A DNA stretch of 64,000 bases from NCBI RefSeq assembly GCF_902167145.1, contig NC_050102.1, positions 10,602,850 to 10,666,849 of the forward strand, given 5' to 3'. Positions within the stretch are counted from its first letter, which is position 1, and each line of letters starts with the position of its first letter. A program made the position numbers and the translations under genes. A model generated the notes under the pieces. The model saw only the letters and a program-made list of their open reading frames with translations. It did no database searches and had not been told where the DNA came from. This DNA is from Zea mays. Taxonomy: Eukaryota > Streptophyta > Magnoliopsida > Poales > Poaceae. This document shows positions 31,801 through 43,630 of the stretch, one piece after another.

Positions 31801-32906
31801 GGCTATGCTTGACAGCAGCAACAAAAAGAAGGAATGGCGAGCAGGGGGAGAGGAGGGGTGTGGGGGCGAACTGGGCGAGAGCTATGGTTCTACAATTTAT
31901 AGGGCTACGGAGGGAGTAACAGACGATGAGGAAGATCAAGCGGCAGCATGCGTACCATTAATGGAGGGAGGTATTTGAAGAAATGACGGCATTGCGGCAT
32001 TGAACAACAATAACCAGGTGAAACGGACATGGGACGTGGGTGTGCTCGGTCGGTCCCTGGCGCGCGTCGAGGCTCGGGTCGTCTGGGCAGTGTGCGCGTT
32101 GACGTTGCTTCCTGGGCGCGCATGGCGTGGTCCTGCACGGGGCCGGGGCCTGGCAGCGCGCGGCTCGGCCGGCTTCTGTCTTGGCGCGCGGTCGGCATCT
32201 GGGCAGGCGGCGTGTAGGGCGCGGACGTCGGGCTACGCGCGGTGCGCGGGGGCGCTCGGGCGCGTGCAGGGGCACTGGTCCTGGTGGCGCTGGTTCCTGG
32301 CACGGCTAGCGACGTCCATCTGCGCGCGGTTCTGGGTGCGCGCGTGGAGCATAGAGGAGAGGCAGGGAGGAGGAGAGAGAAATGGGAGAGGGAGAGAGAT
32401 TGGATGGCGGCGGCCACAGGGAGCAGGGTGGGCGCGCTGCTGGGACCAGGGCAGGGCGACGGTGGCTGCCAGGAGAAGTGAGCGGCGGCTTAGGGTTAGG
32501 GAGTGGCCGGCTTCATGGGCCAAAATGGGCTGGATTCGTTAAGGTTTTTTTTCTTTTTTTCCTTTTCTAATTTCGAAATACATATTTAAATAACCCTAAA
32601 ATCTATAATAATTAAACCAAAATTATTTATAAATAAAATATTTATTTTTAGACTAATAATTATTATATTAGTTATGTGAATTTTCATTTAAGAGAAAATG
32701 TTATTCAATATCTAAAATCAATAATGAGTAATCAAAAATCATTCCAAATGCACGTAAATAACAAACACTTCATAAATTTTTATCTATGCAAAATTGTTCA
32801 ATTTATTTATATCTCCATTTTAATTATTTGAAAATAAATATTTTTTTTACTGACAATTAATACTATAACTTAAGTAATTTTCAATTGATGTATTAAGGGT
32901 GTTATA
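28824..32906 (-). repeat. 5' LTR of gypsy G
   Basis: This 4,083-bp direct copy of 21302-25375 carries a TATA box at 31894-31903 and a GC-rich block at about 31510-32480. The dyad island is at 29410-29458. Its outer end reads TA instead of CA on the plus strand, but the CGTGC duplication beyond it is intact. Confidence 0.94.
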
Positions 32907-32911
32907 CGTGC

Positions 32912-34060
32912 TCCAGGGTTCCCACCCCACGACACGGGGGCTGGGTCCCACACGTCATGCGAGCTGACCCGAAACGCGAAGAAGGCAAACCGCTGCACGC
33001 GAAGCACGTAACTGCCCTACGGTTATAAGCATTCCCTCATCCTCGCCGAAACCAGCGGTCGAAAGGGCAGGCCGCCGCGCAAGATGCATGCAACCACACT
33101 ACGGTTGTGCACCCTTTCAGCTTCGTCGCATCCGGCGGCCCAGCATGGAGGCCCGGTCCCACATGTCATGTAACCGGCGCGCCGGTCACTACGTGCAAGG
33201 AAACTGCACCGCCACTTGCGCCAATGTTGCGTCTTCTCGACTGCAGAACCAGCGCAGTGACTCAAGGCAGCCCTGCGCGTGACCCAACAGTGCCCATTAA
33301 GTGCGACAATCATAGGTCACTCAGCCGCGGAGATAGGCACGACGGTCGATATGATCAGAGGCGGGCCGACAGTAATTGCAGCAACAGGCGTGCAGAAGCA
33401 GCGGTCCAATCACCTACAGGTTCGCGTCCTCTCTCGAAGCGGCAGGGGAGCCCTCGACGCACCAATGTTTCATTCCTCGAACGACCCGCGCACGCGCAAC
33501 AGATGCCTCGCGAATCGCCCGTCCCGTCACATTAACTCCTTGGCAGGACAAGCGACACCTCTGGCAGGCGAAGCGGGCGCCGTTTTGTCTCTGTCATGAT
33601 GACCACGTCAAAAAAGGTGCGCGACATTATTTAAATTCATATCCTTTTCCTTTTCCTCTCTCTCTTGCCACAGGGATCGGGAAAGGGGATATTTCGAAAA
33701 GGGATCCTTCTCGGCGAAGGAAACGGGCCTCGAGCCCTCCTACTGATCAGGGGTTCGAAGGTTGCGTCCTCCGGGGTTCGGTAACCGCCCCAGAGCACTC
33801 GGGCTCCGAGCCCATTACTGATCAGGGGTTCAAAGGCTGGCCCCTCGGAAGAGTTCGACAGCCGCCCTAGAGCACGCAGAGTCAGGGATGACCTTGGGTA
33901 CGTCCATTACATGGCCAAGGCTCGGGCTACGCTCCCGAGGTACCCTAGGACATTTCCGAGACCAGCGGGAACGATTTATAATGGAATCCCACCGGAGGGA
34001 GGCACCGAGCCCTCGGACCCTATCGAATGGGTCCGGGTCCAGCAAATCACCCGCAGGTAC
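32912..34060 (+). other. Non-coding tail of gypsy F, right piece
   Basis: The piece continues F after element G and matches 58255-59460 of element C, including the GACACGGGGGCTGGG, GGATCCTTCTC and GAGGTACCCTAGGACATTTC blocks. It ends ...CGCAGGTAC and the next base begins the LTR TGTCGGGGACC. Relative to C, about 540 bp between GCAGGTAC and the LTR are absent. Several 90-170-codon frames overlap on both strands and were not called. Confidence 0.75.
33741..33870. repeat. About 75-bp tandem repeat, two copies, gypsy F
   Basis: Units starting TACTGATCAGGGGTTC lie at 33741 and 33816. Element C has three copies of the same unit at exact 77-bp spacing (59064, 59141, 59218). Confidence 0.85.
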
Positions 34061-34076
34061 TGTCGGGGACCATAAT

Positions 34077-37000
34077 TGTGGCAGAACCTCCAAGTTATTG
34101 GGCCCACATGAACCTATCCTTGTCCCAAAGACATCATACGACTATGCATGTGCACCAGATAACTTAACAGGATCTGTCCGATTGCCCCAAGGACATCGGA
34201 TAAACCACTTACAACCAGAACCGTGGGATTAAGTAACACAAATCACACACACCAATATTTTTGCGGCGGAAATCTTATTACCAAATTTTACAAGTTACAA
34301 AAATTTTATATTATTTTATCGGAGTGGTTACAAAAGTATAAGTTTGAAATATATGCTAGCTCAAATGACCATCCTCAATAAGAAGTATAGAAGAATTACT
34401 TAGACTTATAAGAAGGCCGAGCCCACCGGCACTTAACACCATCAGAGCAGCACAAGGTTAGAACCTGAAAAACAACAGGGAATAAAACCCTGAGTATGGA
34501 ATTACTCAGCAAGACTTACCCGACTAAAGAAAAGACTCTCAAGGGTATGCTGGAATTGGGAATCAAGGAGAGGCTTTAGCAAGAATCAACTTAGATACTT
34601 TTGCACAAATAGCTTACTAAAGTGAGTCCTTACTTTCAATATTTTAACGCCAAATTAAGTATTAATAGACTATGTTTGCAGCTGGTCTAATTTCACCATC
34701 TCATCAATACAACATCATTTTTATTCATAATGTTCACATCTAGACTTAGGTTGTAGGTCAGTGACCAAGTCTTCATAACCGCGAAGGTACGGCGATCCGA
34801 ATCGATTATACTCAGCTGAGGATCTTCGATCACACGACATATGTAGCACTTAACACTTGCATATGTCAACCCGCCATCGAGGTTCTTAAGACCAGATCAG
34901 GTTCACGCAAACCGAGAGCACAGATACACCACCTTCCAGCCTCTTGCTACGGAGGGTACACGCTACTCTCGCCACCGCTCCACGCCCATTTCGTGTTATC
35001 TTATTCTGGCCTTAGTCTGCCCGAGGCAAGGCTTACCCATGACGAGGCATGTGACCAGTTAAAGGGTCCTCGATCAGCAGGCCTACATACGCATCCAATC
35101 CTTAATCAACCTGGGTAGAACATCACCTGTTCCTAACCCAAGTTCCGATTTAAGTACTTCCATCCTTAGGATTGTTTGTGTTCCTTAGGATGAAAAGAGC
35201 ATCACAGGGAACTTTGCAGTAAGATCCCACCATGCTCCCAATGAAAATATATTCTTGCAGGTAGAAGCCATCCTTCCTCAGGATAACCCCTGAGCTAGGC
35301 AGTATTGCAAAAGACAACCTCTATCCACAAGATTTAAGCAGGGCTAAGCATTTTTGTAAATCATATTTTTGATACTTCACCAGAAGTATCTATAAAGGTA
35401 TGGATATCAAGGAAGGCAATGCATCAAAGGGTTTCCAAGCAACTCCTATAAACCTAATGCACATTTCACTAGACTTAAAGTGTGCAAAAATTATTTAAAA
35501 TCACAAGGAAGGGGTTGCATGCACCGGGGCTTGCCTGGAATAAACACTACGTTAGTGTTTGTTAGATGACGTCCACTTGACGACCATCTTCAGGTTTGTC
35601 CATCAGCTTCACCATGCGGAGTAGCCCGCGCTTGGGGTCGACTTGGGACATCTTCCGCACACGCGATTATTTATCGTACCTAATTGAAATGCATGATGCA
35701 CATGAATGCATATAAAGAATAATAACACCAGACATTATGATACTACGCAAAAGAGAAATAACCTATTTAATGACGAGACACTGCGGACACTAATTATCGA
35801 TATATTGTTACTTACGACAATCATGTTCTTACAACTTAGCTAAACAGTCGAGGTCGCAATCACCATCCATTCCAATTATAAAAGCGACTAACACACAAAG
35901 AATATGATATCTAGTTCAGAGAGCACCTAAACGATTTATAACTTTTAACTTCACAATTTTTAGACATCTAATATTTATAAAATTTGATAGAAGAACTTTT
36001 ATTAACTTTCTAAACTAATTTACCGGTTAACCCGTGTATTATATATGTTTACCAATATACTTATCGTATAACCATAAAATTCAACTTATTCTCTACATCG
36101 AGTAATAAACAAGAGAATCATCGCAATCAATTCTTCTATTTAATCCTATCATTTATTTCGTCGACGGGAATAATAAATCAACTTACCATAATTAACTCGA
36201 GCTGAAGTTGCGAGGTCAACGACGATCCTATGGACGAGGACTCAGATTTGAAGGGTGATGCGGCAAAATTATTGGAACGGCGAGGTCATGGATGTTGTTG
36301 TTGTCGAGGCGATTGACGACTGGTTCGAGCTTTTTGTCGCGCACTCGGCGAATATTACTCGGCTAGCTTCGTCTTCACCCGACGCACGGAACGATGACGG
36401 GATCGTATTTGGGGCAAGCTGGTGGGGTAGGGGTCGAGCAGGGGATGACGGGTTCGACGACGAACGTGCAGAGCTTCAAACTCACGCGCGCGAGATAGAA
36501 AGACGCGCGACCAGAGACTTAAGCATCCGCGATGAAAGTGAACTAGTGACGACACTCCCGGCCAGACGACGATGAAAACAACAACCGACAACGGATGTGG
36601 CGGGTTCGAGGCGGTGTTGTGCACGACAAGATTAACGGTGATCTAACGGCCTGGAACACGACACAGCAGGGCGACGAATCGACGTGACGAGGATGAAAAC
36701 CGTGCACTACTCACTGTGAATTGAACGCGAGCTGGAACCTGGACACGCGCGTACATAGGAGCAATGACGGCCAAGTGTCAGAGAGCCGAGTAGGACGCGA
36801 CCCAACGATCTGACGCGCGCGGGATGAACGAATCGAGCCACGGCGCGCAGAGACTTCACGGCGTACGCGCAGGAATAACGAAACGCTCGCGCAACGCAAA
36901 GAATTCGATCGGCGAGCAGAGAAGCTGGGCAACTCCATGAACGAGCAGAGCGCGCAGGGCGAGCAGCAACGCGACGGCGCGGCAAGCTGAGGGAGCGACG

Positions 37001-38778
37001 CGGCTGGGCTAAATCCGAGCAGAGAGACACGCGCAGGAGCTGGAAGCTGAGCGTCGGCCTGCTTGACGCCGCGAGGGAAATGGAGCAGAGAGAAAGTCGC
37101 CGGCTTTCCGTGAGGGAACAGGGGCGCAGCTGGGACGAGCTTGGGCGCGAGCTGCGCGCAGAGAGACTCGGCGGCCATGGGCAGGGACTCGCGGCCGGCG
37201 AACTGGAGACCACGGGGGTGCGGAAGGGAAGCAGCTTCGGCTTGCAGGAGCGCAGACCGGCGCCTGAGAAGCCGAGCACGAGCAGAAGCGCCGGCGCGGC
37301 CACAGAGAAACAAGGGGCAGAGAAGGAGTGCGCATGGAAGAGCCGTTCGGTCGGACGCACGGCAGCTTGGGCGCAGAAGCTGGAGAGAGATGGAGGGAGG
37401 AGAGAGCAGCAGGGAGCTGGCAGCGCGCAGGGGAAAGAGATCGATGGCCACGAGAGCTCAACGGCAGAGGTTAAAGATGATCTCGCGGGGGATAAAACCA
37501 CAGGCTGCCGAGTAGTGAAAAAATCCGGGAAGAGATAAGAACGACGAGATTTTTCAGGAGCTGAGAAACGCGTGGAAAAGTTCCGTGCGGTGGCCAAAAA
37601 TACTAAACGGGGGAAGGATTTCAGATATTTTCTATTTGATCTTTTCTTCTTTCTCAAAAATACTAGTATTAGAATTAGAGGTTGGGTGAGATATAAATGG
37701 AACAAATCAAAACACAATCAAGATACGATACTCAAGACGTCATTAATTTAGTTAAACTAGGATAAAAATTTATCTGTTTTTCGAACCTATTTGATTTCTC
37801 TACCTAGAATAACACATTAAAGAATAATCCCAATTATTAATCTTGCGCACGGTTTCTTGGTAACGCAAGCGATCCGGATTATACTTTCGGATCAGTATTA
37901 TCTGCTATAAAATCAAATGTTAATATCTTTGTCTCGGATAATATCGGGATCGGATAAAACGCAAACATAATGAATCAAACGAGATCGAGACTGAAATTAA
38001 GTTCTAAAAGATGTACAAAAGGGTCGAACCAAAATAAGGTTGACCACAATATTCGGATAGGATTTTGTTTAGTGAATATTCTGGGGGTCAGATGAATTCC
38101 TACCCGTTATATATATCCAAAAATTTGGATCTGGGCGAGGAACACATGGACCAAACCAAACGAGGTCAGGACCGATACTTTAAACTGACGAAGATCACAT
38201 GCTATTTGAACAGCGTAGACTCGACATCTTGAAGGATTTTTTAAAAAATTTCAAACTTCGTAAAATATTTAGAATAGTCCAAATGGATAGAAATGCATGC
38301 GATATATGAGATAGTGTTTTAAACCAGATGTCGATGGACCAAACCAAACGACATCAGAGTCGATATATTAAGACTTCTTAATTTGATTTAATTCAAAACT
38401 CAATAATTTTATCTGTTGTCTGAACAGGGAAACAGATTAGTTATGAATACTCAATATCCGTTCTAATTAATTTGTCCGCGATAAAATCATCCGAATAGAT
38501 CGAGCTTCTGATTTCGTATTCGCGCGAGCGATGTATTTTAAATAATCACCGGACGCACCGATTTCGGAACAACGATGTTCCGAACATCACGAAAATTTAG
38601 GAAGAGCCCGAATAGACGAAAATAAAAACGATGTCGCACTCGCGACAGACGGCACAGATGCGATATTAAAATCGCGATAGACGAGGATGATTAAAATTTA
38701 GCATCCGTTTTATCCACTGATTACGTGCTTACACCCGTACTCGCTGTCGAGCGGAATATAAACACCTGGGGTGTTACA
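34077..38778 (-). mobile_element. 4.7-kb solo gypsy LTR D inserted in the 5' LTR of C
   Basis: The sequence, read on the minus strand, starts TGTAACACCCCAGG and ends GGTTCTGCCACA. It is flanked by a perfect 5-bp duplication, ATAAT (34072-34076 and 38779-38783). There is no second LTR, primer site or coding domain inside. Layout is the same as in G: AT-rich leader, GC-rich block (about 36200-37560), AT-rich outer part. It is therefore best read as a solo LTR of a Tekay-like element related to H. A 336-codon Ser/Pro/Arg-rich frame at 36707-37717 lies in the GC-rich block and is probably chance. Confidence 0.82.
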
Positions 38779-39258
38779 ATAATTAGGGGTACCCTCAAGA
38801 CTCCTAAATCTCAGCTGGTAACCCCCATCAGCACAAAGCTGCAAAGGCCTGATGGGTGCGATTAAGCCAAGGATCAGTCCATTCGAGGGACGCGATCACG
38901 CCTCGCCCGGGCCCAGCCTTGGGCAGCCGACCCCAGAGGATCTACGTCTCGCCCGAGGACCCCCTCCAGCAACGGACACACCCTCGGCTCGCACGAGGCC
39001 CAGTCTTCACCAAGAAGCAACCTTGGCCAAATCGCCACGCCAACCGACCAAATCGCAGGGGCATTTAATGCAAAGGTGGCCTGGCACCTTTATCCTAACG
39101 CACGCCCTCCAGTCGACAGAGCCGCAGTGACCGCAGTCACTTCGCCGCTCCACTGACTGGTCTGATAAGAGGACAGCGCCGCCTGCGCCGCTCCGACTAC
39201 TGAACCACTCGACAGAGTGAGGCTGACAGCGGCCAAGTCCGGCCTCAGGCGTCATAGG

Positions 39259-39590
39259 AAACTCCGCTTCGCCCGACCCCAGAGCTCGGACTCGGGCTCA
39301 GCCCCGGAAGACGACGAACTCCGCTTCGCCCGACCCCAGGGCTCGGACTCGGGCTCAGCCCCGGAAGACGACGAACTCCGCTCCGCCGACCCCAGGGCTC
39401 GGACTCGGGCTCAGCCCCGGAAGACGACGAACTCCGCTTCGCCCGACCCCAGGGCTCGGACTCGGGCTCAGCCTCGAAGAACGACGAACTCCCCTTCGCC
39501 CGACCCTAGGGCTCGGACTCAGCCCTGGCCTCAGCCGACGGACTCCGCCTTGTCCGACCCGGGGGCTCGGACTCGACCTCGACCTTGGAA
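39259..39590 (+). repeat. 58-bp tandem repeats in 5' LTR of C
   Basis: Four good copies and one or two decayed copies of a unit that begins AACTCCGCTTCGCCCGACCC and contains CTCGGACTCGGGCTCAGCC. The third copy has a 1-bp deletion. The 3' LTR has five copies from 60502. The array lies in U3, upstream of the TATA box. Confidence 0.92.
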
Positions 39591-40018
39591 GACAGACTCG
39601 ACCTCTACCTCGGAGGAGCCTCCACCTCGCCCAACCTAGGGCACGAACCGACCACGTCAACAGGAGGCGCCATCATTACCCTACCCCGAGCTGACTCAGG
39701 CTACGGGGAACAAGACCGGCGTCCCATCTGGCTCGCTCCACTATACGAGTAATGATGGCGCCCCGCACGCTCCATGACGACGGCGGCTCTCAGCCCCCTT
39801 ACGAAAGCAAGAGGACGTCAGCAAGGACTCGACAGCCCCGGCAGCTGTCCCTCCGCTAGGCTCCAGCGCTCCTCCGACGGCCACGACACCACACGAACTG
39901 GGTGCCAAAACCTCTCCGGCTGCCACGATGGCATGTACTTAGGGCGCTAGCTCTCCTCCACTAGACACGTTAGCACACTGCTACACCCCCATTGTACACC
40001 TGGATCCTCTCCTTACGC

Positions 40019-40028
40019 CTATAAAAGG
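40019..40028 (+). promoter_or_regulatory. TATA box of gypsy C 5' LTR
   Basis: CTATAAAAGG followed by a GGAGGTCCAGGGCCCTC start-site-like region, about 300 bp before the LTR end. It would drive gag-pol on the plus strand. Confidence 0.72.
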
Positions 40029-40321
40029 GAGGTCCAGGGCCCTCTTACAGAGGGTTGGTCGCGCGGGGAAGGACGGGACGGCGCTCACGCAAGGCCGCTC
40101 GCTCCCTCCCGCGTGGACGCTTGTAACCCCCTACTGCAAGCGCACCCGACCTAGGCGCGGGGCTAACACGAAGGCCGCGGGTTCCACCTCCCACGCCTGT
40201 CTCCCTCCAACTGCTTTTCCCCCCTTCGCGTTCTGCCTCGCGCCGACCCATCTGGGCTGGGGCACGCGGCGACAATTCACTCGTCGGTCCAGGGACCCCC
40301 CAGGGTTTCGAAACGCCGACA

Positions 40322-40341
40322 GTTGGCACGCCAGGTAGGGG
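40322..40341 (+). other. Primer-binding-site region of gypsy C
   Basis: TTGGCACGCCAGGTAGGG follows the LTR end after one base. It resembles the TGGCGCGCCAGGTAGGG of element A, supporting a common Tat-type origin. The tRNA was not assigned. Confidence 0.75.
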
Positions 40342-40381
40342 CCTGCTGCGTGTTGACGAACAGCTTCCCGTCAAGCTCCAG

Positions 40382-41581
40382 ATGGGCAGTCTCCAGCAAC
40401 CTCTCCGGCCCGGGACGGTGCTCCATTTCGAGAGTCTTGAGTTCATGTCCCTCGACGGCAGCTACGACATGATACTCCTTCCCCCGCCGCGCGACAGCGA
40501 CAATGGCGGTTGACAACCCGCCCGCCGGCGGGGAAATCGACGACGCCTTCCCCACGTGGTGGAAGGATGACATTCGGGCTTGTCCCGTCCCCTCCCCCAT
40601 CGATGGAGGAGGAGGCGGGGCAACCAAGGCCAAGCAGGAGGCGACACCTCGTTGGCTGTCGAGCGAGTCGACGGCGCCGGTGCCCCAACGGAGAGCGCGT
40701 CGGGCATCGGCCTCGCGTCTGAGACGAAGACAAGCGCCGTCTCCCCGCAACACACCAACCTCAAGCAAACGGACGATGCCAGCAAGCTCACGAAGGACTT
40801 GCTGGGCGTCACCCTCGTACCTGAGACGACGGTGCAGTCAGTCCCTGACGTGACTTCGTCATCGCCCGTCGACCAAAAGGTACCGACCGATTCCCATCTC
40901 GCGCCTTTTGGATTCGGCCTCGACTCGCCAAGCAACTCCGCTTCGATGGACATTCTCATAGAGGCAAGTCCAAACCCTCTGGGGTATCGTGTGCGGTCAC
41001 CCTGGGACCAGCTGACGGCCGTCTCGACCTACGGGCCCTCGGGGTCCGAGGAAGATGGCGAGCCCGGCCTATGTTGGGATTTCTCCGGACTTGGTAACCC
41101 CAGTGCCGTGCGGGACTTCATGACCGCATGCGACTACTGCCTTTCCGACTGTTCCGACGGTAGCTGCAGCCTCGGCGACGAGGACTGTGGTCCAAGTCAC
41201 GAATGTTTCCACGTCGATCTAGGGGGTCCCGGCGAACGCAACCATCTTGGTATACCAGAGAACGGTGATCCCCCTAGGCTCGTGCCTCGCGTTGACATCC
41301 TTCGGGAGCTAGCTGTGGTCCCCGTCCCAGCGGGGGGTCATGACCCACAGCTCGAGCAAATCCGCGAGATGCAGGCCAGGCTCGACGAGGGAGCAGGAAC
41401 GCTTGAGCCGATCCGCCGAGACATCGGGCAGGAATGGGCGGGCCAACCTCTGGCCGGAGAAGCACATCATCTCCCCCAGGGCATCCAGCATCGCATTGCC
41501 GACGACGTCAGGGTAAGGCCGCCACCGGTTTCTAGTGGAGTCGGCTAGAACCTGGCTGTAGCAGCAATACTTCTCCGCGCG
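40382..41581 (+). pseudogene. gag: gag N-terminal region of gypsy C, frameshifted
   Basis: A likely start at 40382 reads MGSLQQPLRPGTVLHF in frame 2 and stops after about 40 codons. Coding-like sequence then moves to frame 3 (WWKDDIRACPVPSPIDGG, near 40555-40615) and returns to frame 2 by about 40640. Frame 2 then stays open to a TAG at 41546-41548 and continues in the same frame into the ORF at 41582. The region is polar and low in recognisable domains. Two frameshifts and one amber codon separate it from the gag core. Confidence 0.7.
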
Positions 41582-43630
41582 ATGCCGGAGCCATCAACCA
41601 CTGAGGGGTGGCGTATCCAGGGAGAGCTCAAGAATCTCCTGGAGGACGCCGCGGTCCGACGGGCCGAAAGCTCCGCCTCCCGAAGGCAGGGGTACCCCAT
41701 GGAACATCGCGCTGCGACTTCCCGATTCATGCGGGAAGCCTCGGTCCACACTGGGCGCACGCGCAACACAGCGCCTGCGGCCCCGGGTCGCCTCGGCAAC
41801 GAGCACCATCATCACAGCCGTCGGGCCCACCTCGACGAGAGGGTGCGTCGAGGCTACCACCCCAGGCGTGGGGGACGCTACGACAGCGGGGAGGATCGGA
41901 ATCCTTCGCCCGAACCACCCGGTCCGCAGGCTTTCAGCCGCGCCATACGACGGGCGCCGTTCCCGACCCGGTTTCGAACCCCGACTACTATCACAAAGTA
42001 CTCGGGGGAGACAAGACCGGAACTGTGGCTCGCGGACTATCGGCTGGCCTGCCAACTGGGTGGAACGGACGATGATAATCTCATCATCCTTAACCTCCCC
42101 CTGTTCCTCTCCGACACCGCTCGAGCCTGGCTGGAGCACCTGCCTCTGGGGCAGATCTCCAACTGGGACGACCTGGTCCAAGCCTTCGCTGGCAATTTCC
42201 AAGGCACATACGTGCGCCCTGGAAACTCCTGGGATCTCCGAAGCTGCCGCCAGCAGCCGGGAGAGTCTCTCCGGGACTACATCCGGCGATTCTCGAAGCA
42301 GCGCACCGAGCTGCCCAACGTCACCGATTCGGATGTCATCGGCGCGTTCCTCGCTGGCACCACCTGCCGCGACCTGGTGAGCAAGCTGGGTCGCAAGACC
42401 CCCACCAGGGCGAGCGAGCTGATGGACATCGCCACCAAGTTCGCCTCTGGCCAGGAGGCGGTTGAGGCCATCTTCCGGAAGGACAAGCAGCCCCAGGGCT
42501 GCCCACCGGAGGATGTTCCCAAGGCGTCAACTCAGCACGACACCAAGAAGAAGGGCAAGAAGAAGTCGCAAGCGAAACGCGACGCCGCCAACGCGGACCT
42601 TGTCGCCGCCGCCGAGTACAAGAACCCTCGGAAACCTCCCGGAGGTGCCAACCTCTTCGACAAGATGCTCAAGGAGTCGTGCCCCTATCATCAGGGGCCC
42701 GTCAAGCACACCCTTGAGGAGTGTGCCATGCTTCGACGCCACTTTCACAAGGCTAGGCCACCCGCGGAGGGTGGCAAGGCTCTCGACGACGCTAAGAAGG
42801 AAGATCACAAGGCAGGAGAGTTCCCCGAGGTCCGCGACTGCTTCATGATCTACGGTGGGCAAGTGGCAAACGCCTCGGCTCGGCACCGCAAGCAAGAGTG
42901 TCGGGAGGTCTACTCGGTAAAGGTGGCAGCGCTAGTCTACCTAGACTGGTCCGACAAGCCCATCACCTTCGACCAGGCCGACCATCCTGACCATGTGCCG
43001 AGCCCAGGGAAATACCCGCTCGTTGTCGACCCCATCATCGGCAACGTCAGGCTCACCAAGGTCCTCATGGACGGAGGCAGCGGCCTCAACAACATCTACG
43101 TCGAGACCCTCGGGCTCCTGTGGATCGATCTGTCCTCGGTCCGGACGGGCGCTGCGCCTTTCCACGGGATCATCCCCGGGAAGCGCGTCCAACCCCTCGG
43201 ACAACTTGATCTACCCGTCTGCTTTGGGACGCCCTCCAACTTTCGAAGGGAGACCCTCACGTTCGAAGTGGTCGGGTTTCGAGGAACCTACCACGCAGTG
43301 TTGGGGAGGCCATGCTACGCCAAGTTCATGGCCATCCCCAACTACACCTACCTCAAGCTCAAGATGTCGGGCCCCAACGGGGTCATCACCATCGGGCCCA
43401 CGTACCGACACGCGTATGAATGCGACGTGGAGTGCGTGGAGTACGCTGAGGCCCTCGCCGAGTCCGAGGCCCTCATCGCCGACCTGGAGAACCTCTCTAG
43501 GGAGGCGCCAGACGTGAAGCGCCACGCCGGCAACTTCGAGCCAACGAAGACGGTTAAGTCCGTCCCTCTCGACCCCTGCAACGACGCCTCCAAGCAGATC
43601 CGGATCGGCTCCGAGCTCGACCCCAAATAG
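41582..43630 (+). CDS. gag: gag core and protease of gypsy C, 682 codons
   Basis: One open frame. Residues 1-120 are basic and Arg/His rich. The retrotransposon gag domain spans about residues 145-315 (LWLADYRLACQLGG, ARAWLEHLPLGQISNW, SLRDYIRRFSKQ). A CPYHQGPVKHTLEEC C/H box lies near residue 365, replacing the CCHC knuckle. The aspartic protease follows with VLMDGGSGLNNIY near residue 490 and an AVLGRPCYAKF segment near residue 575. The frame stops at TAG 43628-43630, and the RT domain goes on in the same frame, exactly as in element A at 2988. The start at 41582 is only the first ATG after an upstream TAG; the native protein would begin further 5'. Confidence 0.88.
   Translation: MPEPSTTEGWRIQGELKNLLEDAAVRRAESSASRRQGYPMEHRAATSRFMREASVHTGRTRNTAPAAPGRLGNEHHHHSRRAHLDERVRRGYHPRRGGRYDSGEDRNPSPEPPGPQAFSRAIRRAPFPTRFRTPTTITKYSGETRPELWLADYRLACQLGGTDDDNLIILNLPLFLSDTARAWLEHLPLGQISNWDDLVQAFAGNFQGTYVRPGNSWDLRSCRQQPGESLRDYIRRFSKQRTELPNVTDSDVIGAFLAGTTCRDLVSKLGRKTPTRASELMDIATKFASGQEAVEAIFRKDKQPQGCPPEDVPKASTQHDTKKKGKKKSQAKRDAANADLVAAAEYKNPRKPPGGANLFDKMLKESCPYHQGPVKHTLEECAMLRRHFHKARPPAEGGKALDDAKKEDHKAGEFPEVRDCFMIYGGQVANASARHRKQECREVYSVKVAALVYLDWSDKPITFDQADHPDHVPSPGKYPLVVDPIIGNVRLTKVLMDGGSGLNNIYVETLGLLWIDLSSVRTGAAPFHGIIPGKRVQPLGQLDLPVCFGTPSNFRRETLTFEVVGFRGTYHAVLGRPCYAKFMAIPNYTYLKLKMSGPNGVITIGPTYRHAYECDVECVEYAEALAESEALIADLENLSREAPDVKRHAGNFEPTKTVKSVPLDPCNDASKQIRIGSELDPK

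Larger units (their letters stand above)
21302..32906 (-). mobile_element. Non-autonomous Tekay/chromovirus-like gypsy element G
   Basis: The element has two long direct LTRs (21302-25375 and 28824-32906) and a perfect 5-bp target duplication, CGTGC, at 21297-21301 and 32907-32911. A TGGTATCAAAGC primer-binding site and a polypurine tract set the minus-strand orientation. The internal region is only 3.45 kb. It contains CCHC knuckles, a protease remnant and a 161-codon CCHC ORF, but no RT, RNase H, integrase or chromodomain. LTR length, primer site and the GAGGACGAGATTCTTTTTAA-type sequence before the 3' LTR fit the Tekay/Del group. By eye the LTRs differ at about 1% in the first kilobase. 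The outer base pair of the right LTR is mutated (TATAAC instead of TGTAAC on the minus strand). Confidence 0.92.
19379..34060 (+). mobile_element. Gypsy F: 3' internal tail of a cinful/zeon-like element, split by G
   Basis: The two pieces, 19379-21301 and 32912-34060, join across the CGTGC duplication of element G. They match the post-integrase region of element C: 19834-20060 with 56510-56730 and 57170-57360, 20750-20960 with 57730-57910, and 32907-34060 with 58255-59460. The pieces follow C in order and on the plus strand. No gag or pol is present; the left edge is the end of LTR H. The right edge meets the LTR at 34061 directly. Confidence 0.8.
34061..40321 (+). repeat. 5' LTR of gypsy C (interrupted by solo LTR D)
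   Basis: The first 16 bp (34061-34076) and the rest (38784-40321) add up to about 1,554 bp. The LTR starts TGTCGGGGACC and ends AACGCCGACA. It contains tandem repeats at 39259-39540 and a CTATAAAAGG box at 40019-40028. Confidence 0.93.

Noticed and set aside
33023..34232. Overlapping 90-170-codon frames in the right F piece
   Set aside because: The region matches the non-coding tail of C at DNA level but frames and stops differ; no domain seen.
36707..37717. 336-codon minus-strand frame, Ser/Pro/Arg rich, in solo LTR D
   Set aside because: It lies inside an LTR in a GC-rich block, has no recognisable domain, and overlaps long frames on both strands, as GC composition would produce.
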